Positions 1-14,500 of a stretch of DNA of 64,000 nucleotides are shown here, in pieces. The notes beneath the pieces were generated by a model that saw nothing but the letters and a program-made list of their open reading frames with translations, ran no database searches and was not told where the DNA came from. The stretch comes from Blastomussa wellsi (lineage: Eukaryota > Cnidaria > Anthozoa > Scleractinia > Plerogyridae). The stretch is from the NCBI GenBank assembly GCA_947652115.1, contig OX393573.1:14905393-14969392 (forward strand), read 5' to 3'. The first letter of the stretch is position 1. The number at the start of each line of letters is the position of its first letter. The translations under genes were made by a program, and so were the position numbers.

Positions 1-1371
1 TTTAACGATAACTTGCCAAGGCGAATGATGACCTAGCGTCCAATTTATTATCAATGCGCTGAAAGCTGAACATTATTGGACAGACCGACGATGGAAAAGA
101 ATTTTTGCCAAGAATGTTTGAGAGAAAAGTGCATGATACATATAAAATCTTATGTGTCAACATTGAAGCTTTTCTTCTTTTTACTAACCCGGAAATCTGT
201 TTAGAGTGTAACATAGAATGCACTTTTCGTAGAATCGAAACAAAAGTAAATGAAACGATGCGAGTATATATCCCAGAGAAGAATGAAAAAGCGACTGACG
301 AAAAATTAGCAACTGCTTTGAATCTCGGCAGACTTGGCATTGTTTTAATATTACGTTTTTCACGGAATGATATGATCCCCAAAGGGGGCGTGTTAATTTG
401 CATACAAGCCGCTGCGCAGCACAAAACAAATTTTAGTTTACATGAAATAGCGTTCTCGGAAATGCGCCAACAAAACGGGGTTGACAGTGCTGACAAACGC
501 TGGATGAGCAGTACGGAAATCGAGCAATTAAGCAGTACCGAAAATCTGAAATATCGTCCCGAATATTAGGGAGAAATTCCCAAAAAAATCCCAAAATTCC
601 CGAAATTTTATCCTCGTTACTTCGTGTTTCCCTGAAAATTTTCCAAATCTCCAGATTCGTGGCAAAATCTTCAGATTCGCGGAAGAGTTGTGATTTTCTC
701 CTGAAACAGCCCTTCTTAGAATTGACACCTTATGTTAGATCCGAGAGACTTCTATGAATACAGCGAGTTATAGACGTAGAACTGGAACACAAATGATAAC
801 ATGGAAATCATTAATCGAATAGAGAGATTGCTGCCAAGAAACGTTTGAATCGACAACTAAATATTGTCAATGACCTTTTCTGTCTTTCCCTTAGAAGAGT
901 GTAAACGATTTTGCGATCTCCACGGGGTTGTGTGATGGAATTCAAATTCGAATTTTCATACGTATACCGTGATTTGGATAAACCTTTGCCTCCAGGATTA
1001 GAAGACAGTCAATTTCTTATAACGGCGAATCAAACGACAGAAACCAATAGAAAGCTATATATATGTGCCGAAAACAAACTTCGCATTACGAAATCATCGG
1101 TAAACCTAAGGTCTTTGCCCATACATGTTTGAAGTCAAGTTTTCTCGAAAATAACATCAGGCGTAAATCACAAAAGAAAAAAAGTGAAGCTGAAATTGTA
1201 AAAAGAAGCATTGAATTTTAAACGACTGTGGAAGCAGTGACTAAATATTCAAGTTAATTTACTGACACATGCTTTAGTCGCAAAATGGCTGTGTGGGCTT
1301 CGTTTCCAGTTGAGAGAAAAATATAGAATCTGAAAATGGCAAATACAAAAACACAGTGAAGATAATCTAAC
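1..1371. other. non-coding stretch, presumed intron 1 of the left-hand paralogue
   Basis: No exon-like ORF with family similarity was found here. Because the signal-peptide exon at 1372-1459 reads leftwards, this stretch should be the start of its first intron. It contains the interspersed repeat listed at 534-726. The open frames present are short and show no recognisable domain. Confidence 0.5.
534..726 (-). repeat. interspersed repeat, copy 1
   Basis: Read on the minus strand this matches, with many substitutions, the plus-strand sequence at 13404-13572. Both begin at GTGTCAA(T/C)TCTAAGAAGG and both continue through runs of GGGAA/TTTTGGG. Two diverged copies in opposite orientation show it is a dispersed element. 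No coding potential is convincing. Confidence 0.7.
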
Positions 1372-1459
1372 CTTGAACTGTAAAAGAGAGGATTCCAAGG
1401 ATGGCCAGAATAAAAAAGGCTGGCAGCGAAGAGGATAGAAGATTCATCCTGATGTGCAT
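1372..1459 (-). CDS. signal-peptide first exon of a third tandem paralogue (partial gene)
   Basis: This exon encodes a signal peptide with a basic start (MHIRMNLL), a hydrophobic core rich in A/I/L/F and the end FTVQ. It runs into a donor AAG|GTTAGA in phase 1. It closely resembles exon 1 of the 17-exon gene at 22630-22714 (MRFKMNLS start, NFSVQ end, donor AAG|GTATGC, same phase). Both have two in-frame ATGs exactly 12 nt apart; the upstream one (1459) is chosen because it adds basic residues and is shared. The remaining exons would lie left of the window. It is inferred to start another copy of the lectin-TLDc gene family. Confidence 0.7.
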
Positions 1460-2527
1460 ATTTGTGGGCAGTATCCCTAAGTGATTTGTTTTCCGAAAAC
1501 GAAGGTTTTTGTATTGGTACAGTGGTATTCTGATTGGTTTAAATCTGTTAGCTTTGTAAACAAATGCATCATGTTCATCAGATACCAACCAGGCAATTAT
1601 TGGAGCTATTTCACAGAGCATGTGAGCAGTAACCATGTGATATTTTAAGAGATACATGTTGAAGCCTGTTGTACTGCTGTTCAGGGTGCGAACAAATATG
1701 ATATCGTAATCATGAAAAGTAATTACTGCCAATAAGAAAAAATCAATTCGTTTCCGTCTTTACTAACCCCTTCTTTGAATTTATCTTGCTTTTTGTGGTT
1801 AAGAAACGAAGTATGGCCATTCTTTGCACCAAGGTAAGGTAATAAGTGAGCAAAATCTGTAGAGAAACGAAATTGCCAGGGATCAAGTTCCGGAAAGTTT
1901 ATCTAAGACAATTCCAGATCAGATTTCATGAGAACGTTCTAGCCAATATTTTTCGAACGTACCACCGATAAATTCCACAAGATCTTGCCCCGGGATCGTG
2001 GGGAAAAGTGAAACGTGATCCCCTAATAATTATAACCGGGAGGCTAGTGATCAGTGGAACGGAATGATCTTGATCGCTCTGGCACACTGCGGTAGAATGC
2101 GAAATCATTTCGAGGACAGACAAGAGAAACTGAATGTTTTTCTCGGAAAAATTCGATATAGTTGCTCGCCAAATGTTGTAAATTTGAACGGAAAAACCTG
2201 ACATTCTCCAAAAGTCGAGTATCTTTTTCTGTTTACTGACAAAATAAAGTTAAAGTTTACGGCCCTAGCTTGTCGATCGCAATGATTTTCGCGCCTTTGG
2301 GGTTAACTGCAAATCATTTTAAAAAAAGCCTTGTTTCAGTCGGGGCTACTTTTTTCAATACCGAATGCTAAACAACTGGCACGTTAACAAAAAGCAGCTA
2401 AATTAATGCTCCCGATATATATTCATTATTGTGCCTTACGCCGAGAATCGATCGGTCAATCCGGCCAAACTACACACACAATATATAAATAAATAAATAA
2501 AATGTCTTTAATCGCACGTTAAATTAC

Positions 2528-2705
2528 GGCATGTACTAAAACCAGGAACACCGGAACACTGGAACACTACAAAACACGGAACACCGGAACACCCCGGAAC
2601 ACCAAAAATTTATTGGCATTTTATGGTATTTCTGGTGTTCCGGTGTTCTGGTGTTCCGTGTTTGTGGTGTTCGGTGTTCCGGTGTTCCTGGTTTTAGTAC
2701 ATGCC
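2528..2705. repeat. palindromic MITE, GGAACACC-rich
   Basis: The two ends are inverted copies (GGCATGTACTAAAACCAGG and its complement). The arms consist of variants of GGAACACCGGAACAC. The arms nearly meet, so the whole 178 bp can fold into one hairpin. This is the form of a miniature inverted-repeat element or a foldback minisatellite. Confidence 0.75.
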
Positions 2706-3265
2706 TTAACTTACATAACAAACTTTTACAGATAGCACAGGCGGCCCATACGTTGTATGTGATTTATGTGACATTATGTAAGAGAATACATGAAAACAGT
2801 TCGAAAATTGCCCTAAATTCTACATGTGGAAAAGAATGCAAATAAAAATGACTAACCTTGTGTTTTCCTTACGTTATTTTGATGTCTCTGTGGTGCTGGA
2901 GTCGATTTAAAGACATTTAGGCGAGTTTACCTTCTGAGGTTTTGCCTACGAGTAAAGCGAAGCGAAAGGCTGGCAACTTAGTCCACCAACGGTCCACACT
3001 CGAAGCTCCATAAATCCCACGAAAATGGCCTAATCTCGCCAAAACTGCCTCACGGAAGCCGTAGATAATATTTCTTCCTATAGGCTTTGCCTCGGGTTGC
3101 AAGGTTTATCCAAACCTTTTGAAAAACACTACTTTTCGGACTCTAAATTTCAAATTCTGCTTTCGTTGGGTGCGTATTCAGCTTACTTGGCCGCCAAACT
3201 CAAACTGTCAGCATAGCGACCGCGCCATTGTGACAAAATCGCTCTCAACACTGGAGAGGCACAGG

Positions 3266-3441
3266 ACAATTTTTATCATGCCAATTATACCGTGTTATGG
3301 CCGCTGGGGAAGTTTCACCGCAAAAGGCGGGAAATTATGAAACACTGCGCGCAGGAAAGATGCGGTTCATAATTTCCCGCCGTTTTCGGTGAAACTTCCC
3401 CAGGGGCCGTAACACTGTACAATTTGCATGATAAAAATTGT
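3266..3441. repeat. palindromic MITE
   Basis: The left arm starts ACAATTTTTATCATG and runs through GGGGAAGTTTCACCG. The right arm carries the same blocks inverted and ends at CATGATAAAAATTGT. The arms are about 75 bp each around a short loop. No ORF. Confidence 0.75.
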
Positions 3442-5187
3442 ATATGCTACCGTGTGCCAGCTGGTCACAGTTTTCGATCCACTTTCGCAAGGACATTTCC
3501 GGCTGGTTCTTTCAGCTTTAACATGACGAAGTGGAAGTCTTCTATGAATCTACCTAAAGGATTCGTTATGAGAAACAAATTAAGACTAAAATGCTTTTAA
3601 CTGGATACGGGTGCAATAAGATGGCTAAAGTAGTATCGCATAAGAACAGTCTTTGGGCAGAATTTATTGTCGAACGAGCTGTTCAGGGATTTTTGTTTAA
3701 GTGGATATCTTTATTAGTTTGGGATGTATCGTTCTGTGCCATAAAAGAATTACCTACATACGTGAGACGAAATTTGTAAAAGTGGAAATAATGCATTAAA
3801 TGGACAGGTAAAAAACAAACTTGTATTGCTTCTTTTAAACTTAGCCTTATGTCTGAAGTCTTTGAGCACGAACTCCGTTCTTCACTCAGTTGCCGCGCCC
3901 CAACTCGTAATCGGTTTTGTCTCTGGAAAAGAGGTTTTACCATTTTAGCTCAGAAGGAAATAACGAGCAAGAAATTCGCACTTGGTTGACTCACATGTTT
4001 GACCCAACACAAATCACACACAACCCTTGGGTGTGGCTTGCTTCAAGCCAAGCGTTCGGTTTATTGCTCTAGAAGACTAGTAAATACAGAAAATAATACA
4101 TAAGCTTATTTTATAGAATAAACCATGTAACAGATAGCTTAAATTCCTAAAACGCAAACCAAGCAGTGGCGGATCCAGGAATTATAAAGGGGGGGGGGGG
4201 TGTCCAAAGTTGGGTAATAATAGGCGATGCTGTCGATGCGAGAATTTCAGCGTCAAACAAGTAGTAATTTAAAAAAAACTTTTAGGGAAGGGGGGTCCGG
4301 ACGCCCCAACCCTTCCCTTTTCCATAGCATAACTGAAGTGGTTTCAGAAATTTACGAAACCGTATTTTGCCATAGTTTAATTTAGTGTTTCAATTCTAAC
4401 CGGAGCGTTTAAATGAGATGGGAAATGGACAAAAATGCATGGACGGATTTCTCACAACCATTGAATTATCAATTTCGTCCAGAAAAACTTGATTTTATGC
4501 CGAAAGATGCTTTCCGGAATTAAAAACCATAAAAGGCCAAAAATCAGCTTAATTTAAACACAAATTTCGGATGAAAAGAAACGCAAAGGGGCCTTTTCAG
4601 CCGAGTTTAGAATATCCCACTTTTGACACTTCTGACACTTCAGTTAGGAACGTGTTAAATAAATATCAGCAATAGTAACACAAATTCTTAAAACTTCGTA
4701 GAGCAATTTCCGATGGATATGAACAACATCTCGATCATACAAAGGCGTGAAAAAAAGAACTTCGATTACAGTTAATAAGCCATGGATAAATTCAATCTTC
4801 CTTTAATCAGATTTGCATACTTGTTTTCGAGTTCTAAACTAGTAATGTTATTCTATAAAACCTTTATTTCCCAAAAGCGACAGGTAAATGTCGCGCATTC
4901 ATCACGACAAAATTATTTGTTTCAATTCACTTTCCATAAATTTTTTACTTCATGTGAATACCTTGGGTTACTGAATTGCGTAATTAATAATTAATTGAAA
5001 ATTAACTAATTATTTAAAGTTAATTGTATACGTATTACCAATATATAGATTTTAGACATTGAAGTTTTATCAGTTTCTGATACATTCCACTTCTTTTGTT
5101 CAAAAGCGAGTGTTAATTTTCTACTTGTAAGTTTTCAAAGGGTAATGCACAGCGTGTTAAACTGAAACTCCTAACTTCGCGATTCCT

Positions 5188-5519
5188 TCAGGTAGTTTCA
5201 TAAAAGACTTCCACTTCGTCAGGTTGAAAGGTGTAAGTACCCGCCAGGAATGACTTGGCGGAGGAGGATCCATAACTCATACCAAGTGGTGGGCCGTAAT
5301 CATAACCAAGGTTTGTGTAAGAATTTGTGTTGGTTGAGGCGTAGCTGGATATGTAAACATCGTGTCCTCCTCCAAATGTTGGTCCGTAACTATAGCAACT
5401 GTATATGGAATAACTTCTGTAATATTTCCTTTCATCTAGTTTTAGTGGTGGCCAACCAAGCTTGTTAACCAACGAGAAAAGAAATGCTGACGAATCGTAG
5501 TGGTATCCACAACTGTATC
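5188..5519 (-). CDS. exon 17: second half of the TLDc domain and stop codon
   Basis: It encodes YDSSAFLFSLVN, YGPTFGGGHD, a Ser/Tyr/Asn-rich stretch and SFLAGTYTFQPDEVEVFYETT, then a TGA stop at 5188-5190. GPTFGGGHD and the F-x-x-D-E-V-E-V-F end are strong TLDc signatures. In many animals TLDc proteins are intracellular (oxidation resistance). Here the domain lies at the end of a secreted lectin protein, an arrangement whose function is not known from sequence. Confidence 0.85.
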
Positions 5520-8500
5520 CTGATTGGAAATACACAAAGGAATGACGTTAAACATTTATGATATTTTCTAATTATTTGAAATGTTTGTTATATTACCGTA
5601 TTGCAAGGTTAAATAGTTTTGTTTCGTACATAGGAGTACCGGCGCCTTCGGACTTCGGGAGGGGAGGCTGGTCAATGACCCGCCTGCGCGAAAAAATTAC
5701 GCAATGCCCGAATGTGTGAGCCAGTTAAACCGGTATACAAACGCCCAATATTGCATTTATAGACGTTCGCAATTCCCATACTAATTAAACTTTTACAATT
5801 CGAAAATAGTTCGCTGCCAAAGGGTGCATTCGTTTGTGATGATCTGGATCAGGGTACGTGATCCGAGATCACTGATCAGATCATGGTGCATCATATGAAT
5901 CGGCAAATCCTCGCCCAGAGTAGGTTCGCCGGCACCTCTTGGATCAGTGATCGTGAGACTTGTAAGCATGTTGTATAGGTTATCGCCATGGCACGAGAGG
6001 AGCACGTAATGAAAAATTCCTTTTACCATTTCATCTGAACACCAGCTTGATACAAACAGTCTGTTATTTGTTTGCTAGTTTTCTTCCAAACACACCCCCC
6101 CCCCCCCACCGGCATTTGAATTTTTGGGCAATTTTAATTTTGTTTAAAACCCCCTTCCCGGGCCAAAAAGCCGTTCAAATGTCCCATCATAGGTCCATTT
6201 CAGGCGATCAAATGTCCCCACATCCGAGAAAATTGATGTGACCAGATAACCGTTTTAACTTTTGCCCAGAACACCCTAAGTGAGACCAAAATCTGAAATT
6301 TACACCCCTTAGCAAGACAACGAGCATCCCCGCCCCATTCATGTGCGAGTGCCGCCCCCCCCCCCCCCCCCGGGCTTGGTACGGAATGCGCTCTGTGCAA
6401 AAAGCAAAACACTGGTAAAAATAACTTTAAACAAATGCAGAAGAAAGGATTGGTTACTAGATGAAAAATCTAGAGTGGGTTGTGTCACTTACTCCATGAG
6501 AGACTCGTATAACCGCCAAAGATATATTTCCCCACACGAATGATCGTGATAGTTGGACCTTTGCCGTCACAGCATGAATGAAAGGTGTAAGAAGACCAGC
6601 CATTTACACTTGCTTTGTAGCAGCGATTCCAGTACGAAGATTGCAGAGTCACGGGCTCCAACCACTTACTTAGCCAGGTCAGAAAATTCTGGTTGTTTCC
6701 TACAATGCTGGAGTATTCTAGTCCCTCTGCCAAAATACGGGGAAAACCGTGAATTAGAGTAATATTGATAAAACAAAGTTTGTCGTAGGTACGATACCTT
6801 AACAGTGGCAGTCAGCAAATCCAATTGTCCAAGAAACCATTATTATAACTCAATAATAATACACTGCATTTTGGTGACGTGCTGGCCAATATCTGATTAG
6901 ATTGGACAACATTAAATTGGACAACAAAATATTAATTTGATTGAAATCGTGCAAGCAAGTAAACTCGGCGCCATTTGCAGAATCATATTTTAGTTTACTA
7001 GCAGTTCTCAAGGAGAAGTTGAGTGTTGCCTCTGTCTGGTAAGGTTAAGCAATAGTATGTGCATTTGTATCAAAAGATTTGAAACATGAAAGATTGCTAT
7101 TGTCAAAAGTTTTGATAAGCCATATAACATTTCCGGTTCCCGTTCTGGAATACAGGCCGTTGTGCCTAAACTTCTGTCTACTTCCAAAAGCTTGGTTACT
7201 TGGCTGTCGTTTGAAGTTCACGATAAATGCAACCTGGGTGATTAACCTAGATGAAGTTGAAGACATTACCAGGTATTGTCCAAATTAGGGTTTTGAATTA
7301 ATATTTATACTGGTGGTACTTACACGTCATGTTAATTAGCGCAGTTTGGTCTTTATGAATTGTAGTATTGATATACAAACTAAGTTCTTTTTATGAATTT
7401 ATGGTTCAATTTTTGAGCTAATTTTAACAAAATACAAGAAACCAATAACTATAAAAACATGGACAAATATAATTTCAACTAAGCTTACATTCAGACAACA
7501 CGCTAAAGTTTCAAGATGATTTTGATATTCAGCTAGTTCAGAAAACTTTAAAACATGCTAATAGCAGTACCATTTTCATCGGGCATTCCCAGGCAATTTA
7601 TTGCATGTGAATCAATTAGATAAAAAGGAATCTGATTTTTTATAACAGCCATAACATAACCATTAAAGTGCCTATGAGGCGAAATTTTTTCTGTATAATT
7701 GAAAAATTTGTTATTTGAAACACACAATTCCAAAGTTTGAAAGCGCTACGATAAAAATTGTCGATTTTACAAGCGCTCAAAGTTATACTTTTTCGCCTTA
7801 AAATGGCAAATTGAATCGCGCGGCCAAAATACCACGTGACCTCAAATCTGACGTCACTTTGTTTGTAAGCAGTGCAAGCAAATTTGGCAGACGGTGAGAA
7901 AGTAAAGCGTAGAGGTGGACGATATTGCGTTGCTGGGGCTCCAAACAACCAAAGTTGCCAAAATACGTTTTAACCCCGAATATTAGCATGCATCAGTTTC
8001 CATCCGATCTTTCGCGACTGGAGTCAAGCGAGCGTAAACAAATTCTTGCAAACAAACTGACGTCACAAGCTTTTATCTCGCAATAAATTCGGACCCAGTC
8101 TCTTTGCCATTTTTAAAGGCAAAAAAGCGTAACTTTAATGTTTATCGTAGCGCTTTCAAACTTTGGAATTGCTTGTTTCAAATAGTAAATTTTTAAATTA
8201 TGTAGAGAAAAATTTCGTTTCATGGGCACTTTAAGAACTAACATTACATTTGCACTATCCGAAAATGCATTAATTAAAACCTGCCTCAGTGAGCAAAATG
8301 GCCTTTCGCCACAAAATGAGTGATCAATACGCCGCTGTTAAAATTTATGTAGTTTAGAAAGTACTAAACATTGGTTTGCGAGGTTGCCACCTCTGGCAAC
8401 TCGTTTATTGAAAGAGTGTCCGTATAGACCCTATGCATAAATGGCTGCCAACTTAAAATTCTTTTGTATGTATTCAAATTAGCCTCACTAACCTCGTTTA

Positions 8501-11500
8501 AAAGTAAAAATTCTTTTGAATTACCAACTCAAAACCGAAGTTAGTAAGGCTAATTTAAATGAATACAAAAGAATTTTAAAGTGGCAGCCATTTATGCATA
8601 GGGTCTATCAGGTACCATTTCATTAGTTAGAGCATGTAAATACATGCGATCTCCATGAAATAAGATAGCATAGATATTTGTTTGCGTCCAAGAATCGACC
8701 GAATCCGATCGATTGAAAACCAAAGCTCAAAGTGACATAAATGCACGTCTTGAGTGCTACTGAAGGCTTCATGACCTTGACGAATGCTTCCTCGAATAGA
8801 AGTAATCATAAGCTCGTATGCGATCACAGAGAACGAAAAAGCTGCAAAACTCACCTGAATAGATCGATCGCTTTCGCTTTCTTGTGAAACACGAGAGGGA
8901 AAATGGCAGAACACATGTGAGTTTCATCGATTATAAGGGAACTGCTCATTGGCTACTCGCTAGTATTTTAAAGGGGCTTGCTGATAGACTGTTTCTCGAT
9001 CCGAACCGTCGAACGTACCAAACTTCTCGAATCCTGTCAAGAATATATGTCCTGCCTACGCTAATGCTCCGGCAGCAATTAAAAATAAATAGCTCTCAGT
9101 CAGTGATATTGGCATTAAAAGGTCGTACGTAAACACAGTGGTTTCGTAGATCTTGCGGTCTTGAGAAACTGTGGTAAACAGAGTGACCAAATGTTAACTC
9201 AGTGAGCTCTTTTCAATTCAGACCGGCGCTGTTCATTTAATTTCAAGACAATTAGCGGGTAGCTATATATAATAATGAATTTCAAATATGAATATGAACT
9301 TAAACATAAAGAACGATCGTACCATTAAAAGAACTTACTTGCATATCTGTAACAAGCAAATCCACTTCCAATATAGCCTTGGATACAAGTACATTTGTAA
9401 GAACCGCGTGTGTTTGAACAGGATGCCAACTGATGACAGTAAGAAGTGCCCTTGTCGCATTCATTTAGGTCTATTGAGAAAGTAGGAACTTCATCATTAG
9501 TAATTAATACTGCGATTCTTGATAAATAAACTAAAAAACATTCCACTAGCTGGAGCTGAGTTACCCGGCTTCGTTGGAAAAGATGAAGCAAATTTTAATG
9601 TGGAGCCTGTTCTTGTGTAAAATTGACAACGTAAGGGGTATTTTAAGCCAGTTCTGATGCTTAGACATGTTTCGTGATTAGAATTTTTTAATTATTAACA
9701 GTATATTTTCAGTATATTTTAAAAATTAATGTGATTGTTGTTATTGATTTCAATAAAATTTCGCCTAATACACGCATTTCTCGCAGACTCATGGGTCTTT
9801 GGATCAAAAATGGATTTTTATATAGAGATTTAACTTAAAAGCAGAGTTCCAAAAATATTTATTTCTTGAGCCGCTGGGTGCGACTTCTGATGATATCGAA
9901 TGGTTGTTTTATTTTCATTTTATTTCACTTGTGTATTCCTTTAGCTTTAGTTTACTTTCACTGTACTTCACGTCACTTCACCTCACTCACTTTACTTTAC
10001 TTTATTTTACTTTACTTTACTTTTTCCTCTTTTTTGACTTTTGTAAGTTATGGGGCTTATTATAAGCCGCACATGTCAAGGGTAAGTGGCGCACGGACGG
10101 ACAGACAAGCAATCACGTGACTACCAATTTTTTGCAGTCGATGGGCTTACCAAATTCTCCTAGGTATGGGGCTCTAGTCGCGCGCCATTGGCCCCGCTGC
10201 CAATACAATTCTTCTGTTTTAGCATTTTTATCTCACCTTTCTTACAAGTATATTGATGACAATCACTACACTTCACATCATTCCACTCATAGTTATATTT
10301 TACTCCAAGCGCGTGAACACAATCTTCTTTTCCAAAGTTATTAGGCTGGTTCGTGGCCCAGGCTGTAAAGTTCGCTCGTCCAAGATCCGCCCAAGTAAAG
10401 TCACCCTCTGTTGATCTGTCGTTCAAGCCCAGCCATGATTTTTCACCATTGTGGCGATGCTGCAAATAAACATTCTCCTCGTTGTTGTTAACATCAGCAA
10501 GGACTGAGTTTTCTTTATGGCATTGGGTCACTGCTCTTGTCCAGTTTGTACAGGTTTCACTCGTGAAGTAACAGAAACCATCGTAATAACTCCATCCAGG
10601 TTCACATATATCTGTTAAAGAAAATATTTACGCTCTGATTTAGTTCTGCTTCCCTTTAAGCGTGCTCCCGAGCCCTTTCTCGGTAGAAATAAATGTCCGC
10701 ATAATAACGATATTCGCTTTAAATTGGAAACATGGATGGAAATGTAGTAAAACTCGAGTTAATACTTTTTTGCGAAGTTTGCTTTTGCATGCTTTGTTAA
10801 TTATGAAACTGAACAATTTTGAGGCCCTATACAGGATACAGGGTAATTGGGTAAAAAATTATAGGGATACGGGATATTTGGGGCAAAAATTAACGGGATG
10901 CGGGATATTTAAACAAGAGATTTGGGGATATCGAACACAAAAGATGGAGATACAAACCGCCACATAACGGGACACGGGATATTTAGGCCAAAAATTAACG
11001 GGATACGGGATAGTCAGACTCTGCGTGACGCAGGAATATCATGTGATGATTCATTTGGGAGGTTAAAATTGTTCTTTTCATGGATACTCCCATGCACTCA
11101 GTTGCGAGAGACAAATTTCCTAGTTGTAACGGCATGTACATGCCAGTTGTAACCTCCGAAATGAGTTCTGAATTGGATAGCAACACGGATGTAAACACGT
11201 TAGCCGAATTGGTCCATAAATGATACAAGCTACAAATACTGTTCAAAAATTGAAAAACTGTTCAACAGGTATTCAATGAGTACTTGTTGGATTTGAGTTG
11301 CCTATAAGTATTTCATATCCAATAGCAGTAGTAGAAAAATTGCTGTATAAAAATACCCAAAGAATTGAAAGTTTTGAAATCTAGGACAGTTCTCGCTGAC
11401 GTGTACGCCTATCATATTTGTACAGATCGATAATAATAATAATAAGATCAAGGAAGTTAAGAAAAAGGGATATTATAGAAGATAACTAAAGAAGTAATTT

Positions 11501-14500
11501 CCCCAAGTTTCAGGACTGTGCGTTATCCCAAAACGCAGATATTCGTTGAAACGTTTAGTCCAAATTTACTTTATGGAGCCACCATTTTGGTGTACGTCAG
11601 TGGTACACCAATGTGGCAGCCGGGAAGTAGTGTAAACATCTAGAGCTTGCTTTAGTGATCTAAGCCAATGATAATCTGTAATGGACAATCAAACATTTAC
11701 ATAAACACTATTTCCTACAACTTTGGCCTCTCGAATGGCTAAAAATCACAAGATAAATATTCCTTTTATGACAGCATGATCGTCTCTTTACATCACGCAC
11801 CTTAATTAATTGCTCTGAAATTCAAAATGAGCTAAACGGAGGACGCTATTGAGCTGAAAAGTTGTAAACGGATATAGCTAACACCTCTTATGTCTGATAA
11901 GAATCAAAACTTAGATGAGCTCATATACCATAGCCTAATAATACTGTTATCATAGGGGTCCTGTAAGATATTTAAAAATTTAAAAAGGTAAAAATACAAA
12001 TACAAAAGATTAAAAAGGCAAAGCTACAAGGGGAAAACATATAAAAGCTACGAATAAAAATTACAAATAAAAATGTTCGTTGGCCTTTTGCCTAAATAAA
12101 AGCCTGGAGTTCAGATTTCTTATATCCGACGGTAAACTGTTAAAAACTGAGGCTCCTAAAAACGAAAAACTCCGACGGCCGAACTCCAGGTTCATTTTTG
12201 GCAGTTCGATTGAGGAAAATCTATTCCTTGTATTGACACTACGACTAACCCCTGTAAAATAGTTCTTAAAAGGCGTACATACATTTCCAAGTAGACAATC
12301 AAAAACACACAGGCAGACTTTTCTTTTCAAATAATTACTGACCTATCACGACTGCATAGCTGACAGAGAGCGGGTCATATCGGGTTTCGTATAATTCCTT
12401 GACGCAAGTTCTGAATCCCGTGGTATTCATGTTCTGAAATTGCAAAGATGGGTGTTAGTGACGGCCGAGATACAGAATGGTGTTTAATCTCTCCATGATC
12501 TGTATCACCGTTGACGCCAATTTCTGTTGATAATCTTTATTTATTCACGAACAATTCATTATAAGAGCAATAAAATCAGTGTATTGAATAGATAGAAACG
12601 TTTATCGTAATTCTTAGAGAAAGCCGTTAAGTTTGGGAACGAGTTTTGGTGTGGCAAAGCAAAAGTTTTCAATCCCTCGGGACCCAAGATGGCCGCCGTG
12701 TGAATAAGGCCCTATGCGTCGTATACATGATATGGGCAAGCTTACCTCAATCCACGCTGTTATACCGTTATGAACTGGTGCCGAGTTTCCGCTTTCAGAT
12801 GTGCTGTGGTTGGCTGTTAGCAGAACTGATGGCGTCGCATTGTAGCTTTTTGCAAAGTGCACAAACTATTGATTAATTGAAATGTAAATCAAACTTTAGA
12901 AGAAAGCGAAGCAATTCATTTTCCTACTGGTTGAACTGAATTTTCTGTTGGGCATACTCAAAACACTCTTTATATTAACGCCAAGCTAAGTGTCTCGGCT
13001 GAACTATGGTTCTTCAATTATGGCACCTGGCTGTGGACTTGCTTTATTGCCTTAAAAAAACACCAAACTCGGTGAAAGCAATGAAATATCAACTAAAACG
13101 AAAAATATATGACTAACGATTTTATATGGCACCAGTCATTGATCTGTAATCCAATTCCATCGTTGAGATCTTGCACATCTTTCCAAAAATACTTGTTCTA
13201 GTTTGCAATTCATTTGCATATTTGATGACATTTTGCAATATAATTTGCAATAAAGGAAATAGGACTTTCGATAATCAGTCGAACAGTTGTAAAGACGAAC
13301 ACTGTACTCGCAGAGGTATACTTTTATGACCTTTTTTACTTGGCACTTAAAAGTACTTAATTAAGACAGCACTACATTTCGAAGGTTTCGTTCAGAAAAC
13401 ACGGGGGGTGTCAACTCTAAGAAGGGCTGTTTCGGAAGAAAAACAAAATTCTTCCGGGAATCGGGAGACTTTCCGGGAAACACGAAGTAATAAAGTTAAA
13501 ATTTTGGGACGTTTGAGATTTTTTGGGGAATTTCTCCCAAATATTCGGAACGATATTCCAGATTTTCGGGAGGACTTTTATTTGCACACGGTACTGCTCA
13601 AACAGCGTTTGTTAGAGCTGTCACCACCCGTAGAAAATACTTGTAAAAAGATCTTGATTTTTCCATGAAAGCAACGCTTCTAAGTTTATACAGGCCGATC
13701 ATCCAATGATCTTACCTCACAATAAGCATTGTTGTTTTCATCTGTTGGTGGGTTTGTGTTTGGAAACTTCACAGAGCCATGTTCAGTGAAGAGTGGCTTG
13801 TGTAATTTAGAAATAGCCAGCCAATTCTGAAAAGTTAAACATGAAACTTGCGTCATTTTATTCATGTGTTCATCGACCGTCAAAACCATATTTTTGTCGA
13901 AAAGATTGCTTGAAAAGTGTCAGTCCTACGAGGCAGTGCGCCGCTTTCGGTACGTGTCATACACGTGCACTGCATGAAAAAACGAGATTTTCAGAAACTT
14001 AAAGCTGACTTAAATCTCCGTAAAGTTGCTTAAAGTTGATATGCATTATATCATAAGCACGCATTTACGCTACTGTGTGTAAATTTGATGCAAACTTGGC
14101 GTAAAGATGCCTGGCATTTGTTTCTTTATTTTGTTGTTGTTATCGTTATCACTGTTGTCGTTTGCTGTTAATTGTTGTGGCTGCTGCTGCAGTGGTGTTG
14201 TTATTGATAATATTGTCTTGTTTTTGTAATTGTATTTCTTCTTGTTGTTGTGCTTTCTCCTCATCACTGATTTCGTAGAGTATTAAATATAAGCACTTGA
14301 GCACAACAATGACCCTTTTTGCTTATTCCCTTTAATTTCTAATAAGGTTATTCTTGTATATACCACATAAATGTCTTCGTGCTTTCCATCAAAGTTCTGC
14401 ATTTCACGGAGACAAACTTTAAATGAGTCCTTGGTCACATCCTCTGTCCAGATCAGCGCGGCATCATACTCCTTACCAGTCCTTAGATGTTCTGACGTCA

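Larger units (their letters stand above)
1460..5187. other. intergenic region between tandem paralogues
   Basis: This lies between the stop of the 17-exon gene (5188) and the first exon of the next gene (1459). No gene was recognised. It holds two palindromic elements (2528-2705 and 3266-3441) and a poly-G run near 4191. The remainder is AT-rich with only short, featureless ORFs. Confidence 0.5.

Noticed and set aside
1926..2204. 92-residue minus-strand frame near the left edge
   Set aside because: No domain, no splice phase consistent with the lectin family, and no paralogous copy in the right-hand gene.
14070..14267. Asn/Gln-rich 65-residue frame
   Set aside because: It comes from TTG/TTA-type simple sequence in an intron of the 17-exon gene.
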